64,000 nucleotides of DNA from an uncultured Corynebacterium sp. (GTDB lineage Bacteria; Actinomycetota; Actinomycetes; Mycobacteriales; Mycobacteriaceae), in contig NZ_CAMIBP010000008.1 of assembly GCF_946223165.1 (NCBI RefSeq), positions 1 through 64,000 of the forward strand. The letters run 5' to 3'. How positions within the stretch are numbered: position 1 is the stretch's first letter; the number at the start of each line of letters is the position of its first letter. Positions 43,495 to 52,067 of this stretch are shown in pieces. The notes under the pieces are model-generated. The model ran no database searches, was not told the DNA's origin, and was given only the letters and a program-made list of their open reading frames with translations. A program made the position numbers and the translations under genes.

Positions 43495-44700
43495 ATGACT
43501 GTTTCACGTGAAACCGGGGAGACATTGCTCCCCGCGTACTTCGGAGAATTTGGCGGCCAATTCGTCCCCGAATCTCTCATCCCGGCACTCGACCAGCTGG
43601 AAAAGGCCTTCGTCGACGCGCAGAACGATCCCGCGTTCCGCGAGGAGCTGGCCGGCTACCTCAAGGACTACCTCGGCCGCCCGACGCCACTCACCGAATG
43701 CCACAACTTGGGCGGCAAGGCCCGCATCTTCTTGAAGCGCGAAGATCTCGTCCACGGCGGCGCCCACAAGACCAACCAGGTCATCGGCCAGGCCCTGCTG
43801 GCCAAGCGCATGGGCAAGACCCGCATCATCGCGGAGACCGGCGCGGGCCAGCACGGCACCGCCACGGCACTGGCCTGCGCACTGCTCGACCTCGAGTGCG
43901 TCATCTACATGGGCGCCAAGGACGTCGAGCGCCAACAGCCCAACGTCTACCGCATGGAGCTCATGGGAGCCAAGGTCGTGCCGGTGGACTCCGGCTCCGG
44001 CACCCTCAAGGACGCCGTGAACGAGGCCCTGCGCGACTGGACCGCCACCTTCCACGAATCCCACTACCTGCTGGGCACCGCTGCAGGCCCGCACCCGTTC
44101 CCGACCATTGTCCGCGAGTTCCACAAGGTCATCTCCGAGGAGGCCAAGGCGCAGATGCTCGAGCGCACCGGCGGACTGCCGGACGTCGTCGTCGCCTGCG
44201 TGGGCGGCGGCTCCAACGCCATCGGCATGTTCGCCGACTTCATCGACGACGAGGGCGTGCAGCTCGTCGGCGCGGAGCCTGGCGGTGAGGGCCTCGACTC
44301 CGGCCATCACGGCGCCACCATCAACAACGGCACCATCGGCATCCTGCACGGCGCGCGCTCTTATCTCATGCGCAACGCCGACGGCCAGGTGGAGGAGTCC
44401 TACTCCATCTCCGCCGGTCTGGACTACCCGGGCGTCGGCCCGCAGCACGCGTACCTCTCCCAGACTGGCCGCGCGCAGTACGTGGGCATCACCGATGCCG
44501 AGGCCCTCGAGGCCTTCCAATTGCTCTCCCGCGAGGAGGGCATCATCCCGGCACTCGAGTCCTCCCACGCCTTGGCCTATGCGCTCAAGCGCAAGGACGA
44601 GGACATCACCATCCTCGTCTCCCTGTCCGGCCGCGGCGACAAGGACATCGACCACGTCCGCCGCACCCTTGACGAGCACCCCGAATGGAAGTTGAAGTAA
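43495..44700 (+). CDS. trpB: Tryptophan synthase beta chain
   Basis: A 401-residue PLP enzyme condensing indole and serine. PLP lysine in HGGAHKTNQVIGQALLA; ETGAGQHGTATA; glycine-rich phosphate loop CVGGGSNAIGMF; SAGLDYPGVGPQHAYL. The first codons after ATG ACT are GTT TCA CGT GAA ACC: a parS palindrome forms the N-terminus (TVSRET). Ribosome site AAAGGAC is ten bases upstream. Stop overlaps trpA (TAATG). Confidence 0.98.
   Translation: MTVSRETGETLLPAYFGEFGGQFVPESLIPALDQLEKAFVDAQNDPAFREELAGYLKDYLGRPTPLTECHNLGGKARIFLKREDLVHGGAHKTNQVIGQALLAKRMGKTRIIAETGAGQHGTATALACALLDLECVIYMGAKDVERQQPNVYRMELMGAKVVPVDSGSGTLKDAVNEALRDWTATFHESHYLLGTAAGPHPFPTIVREFHKVISEEAKAQMLERTGGLPDVVVACVGGGSNAIGMFADFIDDEGVQLVGAEPGGEGLDSGHHGATINNGTIGILHGARSYLMRNADGQVEESYSISAGLDYPGVGPQHAYLSQTGRAQYVGITDAEALEAFQLLSREEGIIPALESSHALAYALKRKDEDITILVSLSGRGDKDIDHVRRTLDEHPEWKLK
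43500..43515. other. parS-like centromere site 6 (within trpB start)
   Basis: TGTTTCACGTGAAACC immediately after the trpB start codon, occupying codons 2-7. Confidence 0.88.
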
Positions 44701-45521
44701 TGAGCAGCACCGACAACCGTTACGACACCCTCTTTGCGTCCCTGAGCGACAAGAACGAGGGCGCCTTCGTGCCCTTCATCATGCTTGGCGACCCCACGCC
44801 CGAGGTCGCACTCTCCGTGGTCCGCGCGGCCGTGGCGGGCGGTGCCGATGCCCTCGAGCTCGGCGTCCCCTTCTCCGATCCGGTGGCCGACGGCCCGACC
44901 ATCCAGGCCTCGCACATCCGCGCCCTGGCCAACGGCGCCACTGTCGACGGTGCCATCGCACAGATCAAGCAGATTCGCGCCGAGTTCCCGGAGCTGCCCA
45001 TCGGCCTACTCATCTACGGCAACGTGCCGTTTACCCGCGGCCTTGAGCGCTTCTACCAGGAGTTCAAGGACGCCGGTGCGGACAGCATCCTCATCCCGGA
45101 CGTTCCGGTCCGCGAGGGCAAGCCCTTCGTCGCCGCCGCGGAGAAGGCCGGGATCAATCCCATCTTCATCGCCCCGGCCCAGGCCTCGGAGACCACCCTG
45201 GCCGGCGTCGCCGCCTCGTCCAAAGGCTACATTTACGCCATCTCACGCGATGGCGTGACCGGCACGGAGAAGGAATCCGAGACCCGCGGCCTGGATGAGG
45301 TCGTGGCCAACGTCCAGCGCTTCGGCGGCGCGCCGGTCCTCCTGGGCTTCGGCATCTCCACGCCGCAGCACGTGGCCGACGCCATCGCGGCAGGCGCAGC
45401 CGGCGCCATCACCGGTTCCGCGCTCACCAAGATCATCGAGGCTCATCTCGATGACCCCGCGGCACTGCCGGCGGCCGTCACCGAGTTCGTCGCCTCCATG
45501 AAGGCAGCCACCCGGGCCTAA
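44700..45521 (+). CDS. trpA: Tryptophan synthase alpha chain
   Basis: A 273-residue TIM-barrel lyase splitting indole-glycerol phosphate. LELGVPFSDPVADGPTIQ carries a conserved Asp; catalytic Glu in PFIMLGDPTPE; LIYGNVPFTRGLERFYQE; ISRDGVTGTEKESETRG phosphate region. Last gene of the trp operon; translationally coupled to trpB. Followed directly by a relic, with no terminator evident. Confidence 0.97.
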   Translation: MSSTDNRYDTLFASLSDKNEGAFVPFIMLGDPTPEVALSVVRAAVAGGADALELGVPFSDPVADGPTIQASHIRALANGATVDGAIAQIKQIRAEFPELPIGLLIYGNVPFTRGLERFYQEFKDAGADSILIPDVPVREGKPFVAAAEKAGINPIFIAPAQASETTLAGVAASSKGYIYAISRDGVTGTEKESETRGLDEVVANVQRFGGAPVLLGFGISTPQHVADAIAAGAAGAITGSALTKIIEAHLDDPAALPAAVTEFVASMKAATRA

Positions 45522-45529
45522 CCACAGGT

Positions 45530-46139
45530 AGGCAAGCCTCATCTATTCCGGAATCTGGGCCCTCCTCCTGGCGGGCACCTGCCTGTGGATACACCACTTC
45601 ACGCCCACGCTCACCGGCGTGGGCGATCTCCTGGGCAGCTGGGCCTCGCTCATGGCGCTGGGGGAGGGCGGCAACCCGCTGGCCACGTTCTGGAACATGA
45701 CGCTCACCTTCGAGGGCATGCTGCTCGCCGTTGCCAGCACCGCATTGCATGGTCGTGCTGCCACCCTGCGTGCGGGCACCCCGGTCTTCTTCGAAGGCCC
45801 CTACGGGCACCTCCATCGCTTCACTCGCAGCCAGCCCGGCACGGCAGCTACTTCGAGCCGACCGGCCTGGTCAAGGGCTCGGCCATGGAGCGCGCCACGG
45901 ACGCCACCCAGTTGGTGGGCAGCATCCAGCTTGCCGATGCTGCCGTGGCTACCTCCGGCACCTACGCCCGCGGGGCCCACCTCTACGGCCCCGAGCCCGT
46001 CCCCGAGGGCTCGATCACCGTGGTCGGCCCCAGAATCACCTGGGCCGACATCTGGGCCACCGCGCTGTTTGTGGGCGCCCCCTCGCCCGAGCCCGGCTAT
46101 GGCGTGGTGGTGGACCAACGCCGGGCTGCTGTCATCTAG
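45530..46139 (+). pseudogene. Ferric reductase-like / ApbE composite relic
   Basis: The first half reads as a membrane oxidoreductase piece: a hydrophobic IWALLLAGTCLWIHHFTP, a second helix near LTFEGMLLAVASTALHG, then the FNR-type phrase GTPVFFEGPYGHLHR. After about 45840, in another frame, the reading becomes the C-terminus of an FAD:protein FMN transferase (ApbE): VATSGTYARGAHLYGPEPVP, VVGPRITWADIWATALFVGA, ending in AAVI. The two families are usual neighbours in corynebacterial electron-transfer clusters, so this looks like a deletion that fused the remains of two genes. No start codon supports a functional product. Confidence 0.65.
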
Positions 46140-47369
46140 TTAGTCCTGCAGCTCGCCGAGGGCGGCCGCCGCGTCGTCCTCAGCCTCGAGCCCGGTGATC
46201 TTGTCCCGGGCAAACTTATCGACAATCATCGCGATGGCGCCGTCGCCGGTGACGTTGGCGGCCGTGCCCACCGAGTCAATGGCGATGTAGGCGGCGATCA
46301 TGAGCGCCACCATCGAGTCGTCGAAGCCCATGTTGGACTGCAGCAGGCCAACGGCCACCATGACGGCGCCGCCCGGCACGCCCGGCGCGGCGACCATCAT
46401 GATTCCCAGCAGCAGCAAGAAGCCCATGGCCGTGCCGAAGGAGACATCCATGTCGGTGAGGTAGACGATGGCGAACGCGTAGAGCGTCAGCTTCATCATC
46501 GAGCCAGACAGGTGGATGGTGGCGCACAGCGGAATAACGAATCCGGCGACCGGCTTGGAAATACCGTTCTTCAGAGCGGCGTCGAGGGTCACCGGGATGG
46601 TGGCCGCGGACGAGGAGGTTCCCAGCGCGGTGAAGTAGGCCGGGGCCATGACCTTCAGGGCCGTGAACGGGTTGCGGCCGGCAATGGCGCCGGCGATGCA
46701 GTACTGGATGACGAGGTACACGATGGTCATGATCACCGCGAGGATGAGCACCTTGGTAAAGGCCACGAGGACGTCACCCAAGTTGCCGTTCATGCCGAGC
46801 GACAGGAACATGCCGAAGATGTACAGCGGTAGCAACGGGATGACGAATCCCCAAATAACCTTGATGACGACTCCCTCAAGCTCCTTGGTGAGCGCGTAGA
46901 GGTTATCCGACTTCACCGCGGTCATGGCCACACCCACGCAGAAGGACAGCAGCAGCGCCGTCATGACCTCGAACGGGGCAGGCATCTCCACGGAGAAGTA
47001 GGGCTGCAGCGCACCCTCATCGATATCGGAGACATTGGTGTTAATCGTCTGACCCGCCAGCAGCATGGGGTAGAGCAGCTTCGCGAGCGCGTAGGCGATG
47101 AGACCCGAAACGATAGTCGAGCCGTAGGCGATACCGGCGGTGATACCCAGCCACTTGCCCGCGCCGCGGCCGAGGCCGGCAATGGCTGGGGCAACGAGGG
47201 CAAAAATGAGCACCGGGATGAAGAATCCCAAGAAGTTGGAGAAAAGGCCATTGTAGGTGGCAACGATACGGCCCAGCCATTCGGGGGCGACGAAGCTCAC
47301 CGCGATGCCGAGGATGATGGCGACAAGAATCTTGAACAAGAGGCTGTCGGCAAAGGTCTTGAAGTTCAT
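46140..47369 (-). CDS. Dicarboxylate/amino acid:cation symporter (DAACS family)
   Basis: A 409-residue transporter with eight helices and two hairpins of the glutamate-transporter fold. ALGTSSSAATIPVTLDAAL (HP1), PLCATIHLSGSMM, MMVAAPGVPGGAVMVAV (HP2) and SVGTAANVTGDGAIAM are the family motifs. Substrate could be serine/threonine, glutamate or C4-dicarboxylate; the SSS-x-T motif does not decide. Start at 47369 (MNFKTFADSLLFK) with AGGAC upstream; the long open frame before it is not supported. Confidence 0.93.
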   Translation of the reverse strand: MNFKTFADSLLFKILVAIILGIAVSFVAPEWLGRIVATYNGLFSNFLGFFIPVLIFALVAPAIAGLGRGAGKWLGITAGIAYGSTIVSGLIAYALAKLLYPMLLAGQTINTNVSDIDEGALQPYFSVEMPAPFEVMTALLLSFCVGVAMTAVKSDNLYALTKELEGVVIKVIWGFVIPLLPLYIFGMFLSLGMNGNLGDVLVAFTKVLILAVIMTIVYLVIQYCIAGAIAGRNPFTALKVMAPAYFTALGTSSSAATIPVTLDAALKNGISKPVAGFVIPLCATIHLSGSMMKLTLYAFAIVYLTDMDVSFGTAMGFLLLLGIMMVAAPGVPGGAVMVAVGLLQSNMGFDDSMVALMIAAYIAIDSVGTAANVTGDGAIAMIVDKFARDKITGLEAEDDAAAALGELQD

Positions 47370-47594
47370 GTTCGTGACTGTCCTAAGAGAAAGGAGAATA
47401 TTGGGGTCGACGCCGACGGCAGGTTCAGCGGGCAAGCACCGCGCCAGCGCGGGCCGCCCGGCAGAATATCTGTCGGTCAACGTATCTGTGAAGATTACAA
47501 CAATTTCGCATAAAATTGAATAGTCTGTATAAATTGTTTTTCTTCGGCCATGCGGTCCCCGCTGGGCAGCTACGAGTTTCACGAAGGTGAGGGA

Positions 47595-47600
47595 TAGACT
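47595..47600 (+). promoter_or_regulatory. -10 box of the SdpI-like gene
   Basis: TAGACT, seven bases before ATG 47608. Leaderless start inferred. Confidence 0.5.
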
Positions 47601-47607
47601 GACAGCC

Positions 47608-48015
47608 ATGATCGTTATCGGAAATGTCATCCTCGTGTGCGCCGTGGCACTCATGGTCATCGGCGGCATGGCCACCGCGCGGAAACTGCCGGGTAATAAC
47701 CTCATCGGCCTCCGCGTCGAGGAGGCCCGAGGCGATCAAAAGATTTGGGAGCTCTCTCACGCCGTCGCCGGTCCCGTGTGGTTCCTCGCGGGCGTCTCCT
47801 TCCTGCTCGGCGGCCTCGTGGCCCTCAACGCCACCGGGTGGATGTGGCTCCTCGTCGTCGTCGCCGTCGTCGTCGGCGTCCTCGCCATTTCCATCGGCTC
47901 CAACATGGGCGCCCGCACCGCCTACCTCGCCGCAGAGGCCACGAAGAACGAGGACAAGCCCGCCGTCGACCTGGGCGCTCTGCGCAACGCCGCACGCCGC
48001 GCCGACAACTCCTAG
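47608..48015 (+). CDS. SdpI-family membrane protein
   Basis: A 135-residue integral membrane protein: helix 1 MIVIGNVILVCAVALMVIGG, the family signature KLPGNNLIGLRVEEA with WELSHAVAGPVWFLAGVSFL, and a third helix WMWLLVVVAVVVGVLAISIG. The SdpI fold includes the Bacillus immunity protein against the SdpC toxin, but most members are of unknown role. No toxin gene is adjacent. The start at 47608 is chosen over GTG 47587 because of the TAGACT box seven bases upstream. Confidence 0.82.
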   Translation: MIVIGNVILVCAVALMVIGGMATARKLPGNNLIGLRVEEARGDQKIWELSHAVAGPVWFLAGVSFLLGGLVALNATGWMWLLVVVAVVVGVLAISIGSNMGARTAYLAAEATKNEDKPAVDLGALRNAARRADNS

Positions 48016-48045
48016 CGCCACCCACTCCTAGAAAGGCCCCCACCC

Positions 48046-48417
48046 ATGACCTGCTCGCGCCGCATGTTCCTCCTCGGCTCCGCCACGACCCTGGCGGGTG
48101 CCTACCTCGCCGCCTGCGGCAAGGAGGCCACCGCTGAAATCGCCGCGACGGAGATCCCCGTCGGCTCCGGCGTCATCCTCGATGGCGTCATCTTCGCTCA
48201 GCCCACCGCAGGCGAGTTCAAGGCCTACTCCACGAAGTGCCCGCACCAGGGCAATGCCGTCACCAAGATCGAGGGCGGAAACGCCATCTGCACCTCGCAC
48301 TACTCGACGTTCGATCTGGCCACGGGCGATATCATCTCCGGCCCGGCCTCCAAGGGACTCACCGCGTACGGCGTCGAGACCGACGGCACCACGGTGAAGA
48401 ACACCCCGGCCGCCTAA
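48046..48417 (+). CDS. Rieske [2Fe-2S] lipoprotein
   Basis: A 123-residue lipoprotein with twin-arginine-like SRRMFLLGSATTLAGAYL signal and lipobox LAAC, followed by a small Rieske domain: TKCPHQGNA (Cys-x-His) and CTSHYSTFD (Cys-x-x-His) bind the cluster, with a final SKGLTAYGV strand. It acts at the outer face of the membrane in electron transfer, but its partner is not visible; the ferric reductase relic 2 kb upstream could once have been one. Ribosome site GAAAGG upstream. Confidence 0.9.
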   Translation: MTCSRRMFLLGSATTLAGAYLAACGKEATAEIAATEIPVGSGVILDGVIFAQPTAGEFKAYSTKCPHQGNAVTKIEGGNAICTSHYSTFDLATGDIISGPASKGLTAYGVETDGTTVKNTPAA

Positions 48418-48439
48418 ACCGCCCAACACTGCACTGCAA

Positions 48440-48463
48440 CCGCTGAGCTCACATCGTCAGCGG
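48440..48463. terminator. Hairpin between Rieske gene and the converging oxidoreductase gene
   Basis: CCGCTGA (48440-48446) pairs with TCAGCGG (48457-48463) around a 10-nt loop. No T-run on either side. A short repeated GCACAC-ACGTCAG phrase follows. Confidence 0.5.
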
Positions 48464-48517
48464 GCACACGACGTCAGTGAGCACACAACGTCAGCTGGAC
48501 GTCTCGGACTACTCAGG

Positions 48518-49576
48518 TCAGTACGCCCGGGCGTACGACGGCGGTGGGGTAAGCTCCACGCCCAGCGCGCGGGCGGCCTCGCGCGGCCACATGGGATCGC
48601 GCAGCGCCGCGCGGCCCACCTCCACGACATCCGCCCGTTCCTCCGCCACTATGGCGGCGGCCTCCTCCGGGCGGGTGATGAGGCCAACCGCGGACACGGG
48701 CAGGCCGGCCGCGCGCACCTGCGTGGCCACATCCACCTGATACCCCGGCCCCACGGGGATCTCCGCCGGAACGTTTCCGCCCGAAGACACATCGATGAAG
48801 TCGACGCCGGCTTCTGCCAGCAGGCCCGCGAGACGCGTCGTCTCCTCAGGCGTCCACCCGCCCTCGACCCAATCGGTGGCGGACACGCGCATGATGAGCG
48901 GCATCGCGTCCGGGATCACCGCGCGCACGGCTAGGCAGATTTCCACCGCGAGGCGGACGCGGTTCTCAAAGCTGCCGCCCCACTCGTCGGTGCGCGTGTT
49001 CGACAGCGGCGACAGGAACTGATGAATGAGGTAGCCGTGCGCGCCGTGAATCTCCAGGGCGTCGAAGCCCGCAGCGACGGCGCGGGATGCGGCATTGGCA
49101 AATGCCCGCGGCAGGGCCTCCACCTCCGCGGCGCTCAGCGCGCGCGGCGTGGCCAGCCCCTCCGATGCCACGGCCGACGGGCCCACCGGCTCCCAGCCGC
49201 CCTCGGCGACAGGAACCGTGCCGCGCGAGTACTGCGGCAGCGCCGGCCACGTCGAGGACTTCCGGCCCGCGTGGTTGAGCTGGATCGCCATGAGGGCGCC
49301 CTGCGCGTGGGCGAACTCTACGATGCGTGCCCACGCGGACTGCTGCTCCGCGTTCCACAGGCCCGGGCACGCGGGCGAAATGCGGCCATCGGGCGTCACA
49401 CCCGTCGACTCCGCGATGACGAGCCCATAGCCGCCCAGCGCACGCGCGCCGTAGTGGACCAGGTGATAGTCGTTGGGCACGCCGTCGACCGCTTGATATT
49501 GGCACATCGGCGGCAGCCAGACGCGATTGTGCGTCACCAGACCGCGCAGCGAGAGGGGTTGAAAGAGCTCAGCCAT
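48518..49576 (-). CDS. NADH:flavin oxidoreductase (old yellow enzyme, YqjM/NamA type)
   Basis: A 352-residue FMN-dependent ene-reductase-type enzyme: N-terminal LFQPLSLRGLVTHNRVWLPP, MCQYQAVDGVPNDYHLVHYG with the YqjM-like Cys, QLNHAGRKSS, GFDALEIHGAHGYLIHQFLS-region (catalytic His pair), NTRTDEWGGSFENR and the C-terminal GRAALRDPMWPREAAR. Start at 49576 (MAELFQPLSLRG), six bases after TATGGT; an upstream frame of poor sequence is excluded. Physiological substrate unknown. Confidence 0.92.
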   Translation of the reverse strand: MAELFQPLSLRGLVTHNRVWLPPMCQYQAVDGVPNDYHLVHYGARALGGYGLVIAESTGVTPDGRISPACPGLWNAEQQSAWARIVEFAHAQGALMAIQLNHAGRKSSTWPALPQYSRGTVPVAEGGWEPVGPSAVASEGLATPRALSAAEVEALPRAFANAASRAVAAGFDALEIHGAHGYLIHQFLSPLSNTRTDEWGGSFENRVRLAVEICLAVRAVIPDAMPLIMRVSATDWVEGGWTPEETTRLAGLLAEAGVDFIDVSSGGNVPAEIPVGPGYQVDVATQVRAAGLPVSAVGLITRPEEAAAIVAEERADVVEVGRAALRDPMWPREAARALGVELTPPPSYARAY

Positions 49577-49613
49577 ACCCACACCATACGCCCAAGCCCG
49601 CGGCCCGCTGCCA

Positions 49614-49619
49614 TACACT
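49614..49619 (+). promoter_or_regulatory. -10 box of the SBF-like transporter
   Basis: TACACT seven bases before ATG 49627; on the other strand TATGGT (49583-49588) six bases before the oxidoreductase ATG. Two divergent leaderless starts about 50 bp apart. Confidence 0.5.
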
Positions 49620-49626
49620 CAGGGGC

Positions 49627-50595
49627 ATGCTCGAACGCCTCAAGAAGCTCGATCCGCTCATCGTCCTCATCATCGCCGCAGTCCTCGTCTCGATCATCAT
49701 CCCCGCGCGCGGCACGTTTGCGGACATCTTCGCCCAAGCCACCAACGTGGCCATCGCGTTCCTGTTTTTCCTCTACGGCGCCCGCCTCTCCCCGCAGGAG
49801 GCGCTCGCCGGCCTCAAGCATTGGCGCCTCCACCTGACCATCCTGGCGTTTACCTTCGTGGTCTATCCCATCATTGGGTTCCTCCTGCAACCGCTGGGGA
49901 TCCTCATCGGCCACGACATGTACCTGGGCATCCTTTACCTCACGCTCGTGCCGTCGACGGTGCAGTCCTCCGTTGCCTTTACGTCCATCGCGCGCGGCAA
50001 CGTCGCCGGCGCCATCGTCTCCGCGTCGGCGTCCAACCTCTTCGGCGTGGTGCTCACCCCGCTGCTCGTCATGCTCCTCATGGGCACCGGCAGCGGCCTC
50101 CACATTGATTCGTCCGTCTTCGTGGAGCTGTTCTTCTTACTCCTCGCGCCGTTCATCATCGGCCAGCTCACCCGCCGCTGGGTCAAGAACTTCGCCGCCA
50201 ACAAGGCCACGAAAATCGTCGATCGCGGCTCCATCGCCATGGTCGTCTATTCCGCTTTCTCCGCCGGCATCGTGGGCGGCATCTGGTCCACTATTTCCGT
50301 GTGGCAGGTCATCTTCCTCATCCTGTTCGCCTGCGTCCTGGTCGTCTTCACACTGTGGCTCACCCGCTTCGCCTCGGCCCGATTGGGGTTCGACCGCGCG
50401 GATCAGATCGCCATCCAGTTCTGCGGCACGAAGAAATCCCTCGCAACGGGCTTGCCGATGGCCTCCGTCCTCTTCGGCGCTTCCGGCGCGCAGCTGGCGC
50501 TCCTCGTGCTGCCGCTCATGATCTTCCACCAAGTGCAGCTCATGATCTGCTCGTGGCTGGCGTCCCGCTACGCCGGCCAGCAGGAACTGGCCTAA
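49627..50595 (+). CDS. Bile acid:sodium symporter-family protein (YfeH/SBF-like)
   Basis: A 322-residue membrane protein with about ten helices, SBF-like subgroup: FLFFLYGARLSPQEALAG, YPIIGFLLQPLGILIGHDMY, LTLVPSTVQSSVAFTSIARG with the crossover proline-serine region, NLFGVVLTPLLVMLLMG, and FCGTKKSLATGLPMASVLFG. The family name does not define the substrate; organic anions are likely. Leaderless start. Confidence 0.9.
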   Translation: MLERLKKLDPLIVLIIAAVLVSIIIPARGTFADIFAQATNVAIAFLFFLYGARLSPQEALAGLKHWRLHLTILAFTFVVYPIIGFLLQPLGILIGHDMYLGILYLTLVPSTVQSSVAFTSIARGNVAGAIVSASASNLFGVVLTPLLVMLLMGTGSGLHIDSSVFVELFFLLLAPFIIGQLTRRWVKNFAANKATKIVDRGSIAMVVYSAFSAGIVGGIWSTISVWQVIFLILFACVLVVFTLWLTRFASARLGFDRADQIAIQFCGTKKSLATGLPMASVLFGASGAQLALLVLPLMIFHQVQLMICSWLASRYAGQQELA

Positions 50596-50606
50596 GCTTG
50601 AACCCC

Positions 50607-50912
50607 ATGATGTACATCCGCACCACCCTGGAGATCCCCGGCGCGGGCACCGCCATTCACGTCGCGGAACTCGAGGAAATCAATGCCGAAGCATGCCGCA
50701 TGGTCCGCCTTATCGCGCTCGCGCCTAACGATGCCGTCGTGGGCCTGGCCACCCCGCACCGCGCCGTCGGTGACGCCCAGGCTCCCCAGGAGATTGTGCC
50801 CCACCCCGATACCTACGATCAGTTCGAGGACATCACCGCCGAGGTGATCGATGCCGCCCAGTTCCACGCCCTGTGGTCCGAGGCCGTGGCCCTGTTTCCC
50901 GCCTTTGGTTAG
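50607..50912 (+). CDS. Hypothetical protein, 101 aa
   Basis: MMYIRTTLEIPGAGTAIHVAE ... VIDAAQFHALWSEAVALFPAFG. A small soluble protein of alternating strands and helices; resembles uncharacterised short families opening with M-x-Y-I-R, but no assignment is firm. TAAGCT eight bases before the ATG suggests a leaderless transcript starting inside the end of the symporter gene. It may be co-functional with that gene. Confidence 0.6.
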   Translation: MMYIRTTLEIPGAGTAIHVAELEEINAEACRMVRLIALAPNDAVVGLATPHRAVGDAQAPQEIVPHPDTYDQFEDITAEVIDAAQFHALWSEAVALFPAFG

Positions 50913-50921
50913 GCCTGTGCG

Positions 50922-50972
50922 CCTGAAACGCGAGTTTGCCCGAAACGCGAGATTGCCTAAAACACGAGATTA
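50922..50972. repeat. Three tandem 17-bp repeats at the brnE 3' end
   Basis: Units at 50922, 50939 and 50956 share the pattern CCYRAAACRCGAGWTTR with two to four differences each. The third unit encodes the last codons and stop of brnE on the minus strand. Confidence 0.75.
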
Positions 50973-51289
50973 ACGAGCGCCATGTACGCCAGGGTTCCGC
51001 CGATGATCGACAGGCCGGAATCATGGCGCCACAGGTGGAGCCCCAGCGTGATGGCCACGCCGAGGAACGCGGCCAACAGGCCGCCAGGTTCGCCGCGCTG
51101 CCCGGCCATCGTGTAGACCACGAGGACGGTCATGACGCCGACGGGCATCATCATGCCCAACAGCCCCACAAATTGGTTGCCTTTCAGCTTCTTGATGAAC
51201 GCGAAGGGAAGGGCACGCAGGAGGACGGTGACGACGCAGATGGGCAGCAGCACGGCCGCCACCATGGGCAGAGTTACGCCTGCGGGCAT
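50957..51289 (-). CDS. brnE: Branched-chain amino acid exporter, small subunit (AzlD)
   Basis: A 110-residue membrane protein with four helices (LPMVAAVLLPICVVTVLLRA, GLLGMMMPVGVMTVLVVYTM, LLAAFLGVAITLGLHLWR, GTLAYMALVNLVF). Together with BrnF it forms the two-component exporter of isoleucine, leucine, valine and methionine known in Corynebacterium glutamicum. Overlaps brnF by 16 bases. An Lrp-type activator, usual partner of brnFE, is not adjacent. Confidence 0.92.
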   Translation of the reverse strand: MPAGVTLPMVAAVLLPICVVTVLLRALPFAFIKKLKGNQFVGLLGMMMPVGVMTVLVVYTMAGQRGEPGGLLAAFLGVAITLGLHLWRHDSGLSIIGGTLAYMALVNLVF

Positions 51290-52008
51290 GGGCGCTCACC
51301 CCGCTTCCAGGTGAGCACATCATCCAACCGCGGCGAAAGGAAACGCGCCACGAGCACGAGGAAGTAGATAATAAGTGCGACCATGAGCATCTGGTCGGGC
51401 ACGACGAAGGCGCACACGATCGCAATGCCGCCGGCCAGGATAGGCAGCGAATAGTCCGGGTTGTTCTTGAAGGAGTCCCACATGAGGACGACAAAGAGAG
51501 CGACGAGCGCGAACTCCATGCCCTTGACGTTCTCGGGCACCACCTGGCCGGTAAGCGCGCCGACGATGCCGCCGCCCACCCACAGCGCCTGGCAGAAGAT
51601 CTGGATCGTCAGCAGGCGGGCGCCGGAGAGCTTCTCCTCGCGCGGTAGTGCGGAGACGATCGCATAGGTCTCGTCGGTGAGAGCATACGTGGAATACGCG
51701 CGGCCTAGGCGGGACGCGATGAGATCGCGCGGATAAGTCAGCCCGTAGAAGATGTGCCGGAAGTTGACCATGAAAGCGGTGACGGCCGAGGTAATGGCCG
51801 AGGTCCCGCCGGTGACCATACTCAACGCGAGGAACTCCATGGAGCCGGCGTAAATGACGAAGGAAAAGATGGGTGCCCACCACCAGCTAAACCCGGTCTG
51901 GACGACGAGCAGGCCGAAAGCGAGGCCGAGGGGTACAAGGCCCAGCGCCACGGCCCACGTATCCCGCAATCCCTTACGGATCTCCGTACGCGTATCGAAT
52001 TCTTCCAC
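51274..52008 (-). CDS. brnF: Branched-chain amino acid exporter, large subunit (AzlC)
   Basis: A 244-residue membrane protein of the AzlC family: GLRDTWAVALGLVPLGLAFG, YAGSMEFLALSM, VNFRHIFYGLTYP, STYALTDETYAI and QALWVGGGIVGALTGQVVP are the typical stretches. The frame is open to 52047; GTG at 52008 (VEEFDTRTEIRKGL) follows a TAGGAT box by ten bases and gives the usual family N-terminus, but the precise start is uncertain. Confidence 0.9.
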   Translation of the reverse strand: MEEFDTRTEIRKGLRDTWAVALGLVPLGLAFGLLVVQTGFSWWWAPIFSFVIYAGSMEFLALSMVTGGTSAITSAVTAFMVNFRHIFYGLTYPRDLIASRLGRAYSTYALTDETYAIVSALPREEKLSGARLLTIQIFCQALWVGGGIVGALTGQVVPENVKGMEFALVALFVVLMWDSFKNNPDYSLPILAGGIAIVCAFVVPDQMLMVALIIYFLVLVARFLSPRLDDVLTWKRGERPCPQA

Positions 52009-52067
52009 GATGCCGCTTATCCTATGCCACGGCACGAAGCGTTCCACGGCATGGGCGCCGCTGGCTC

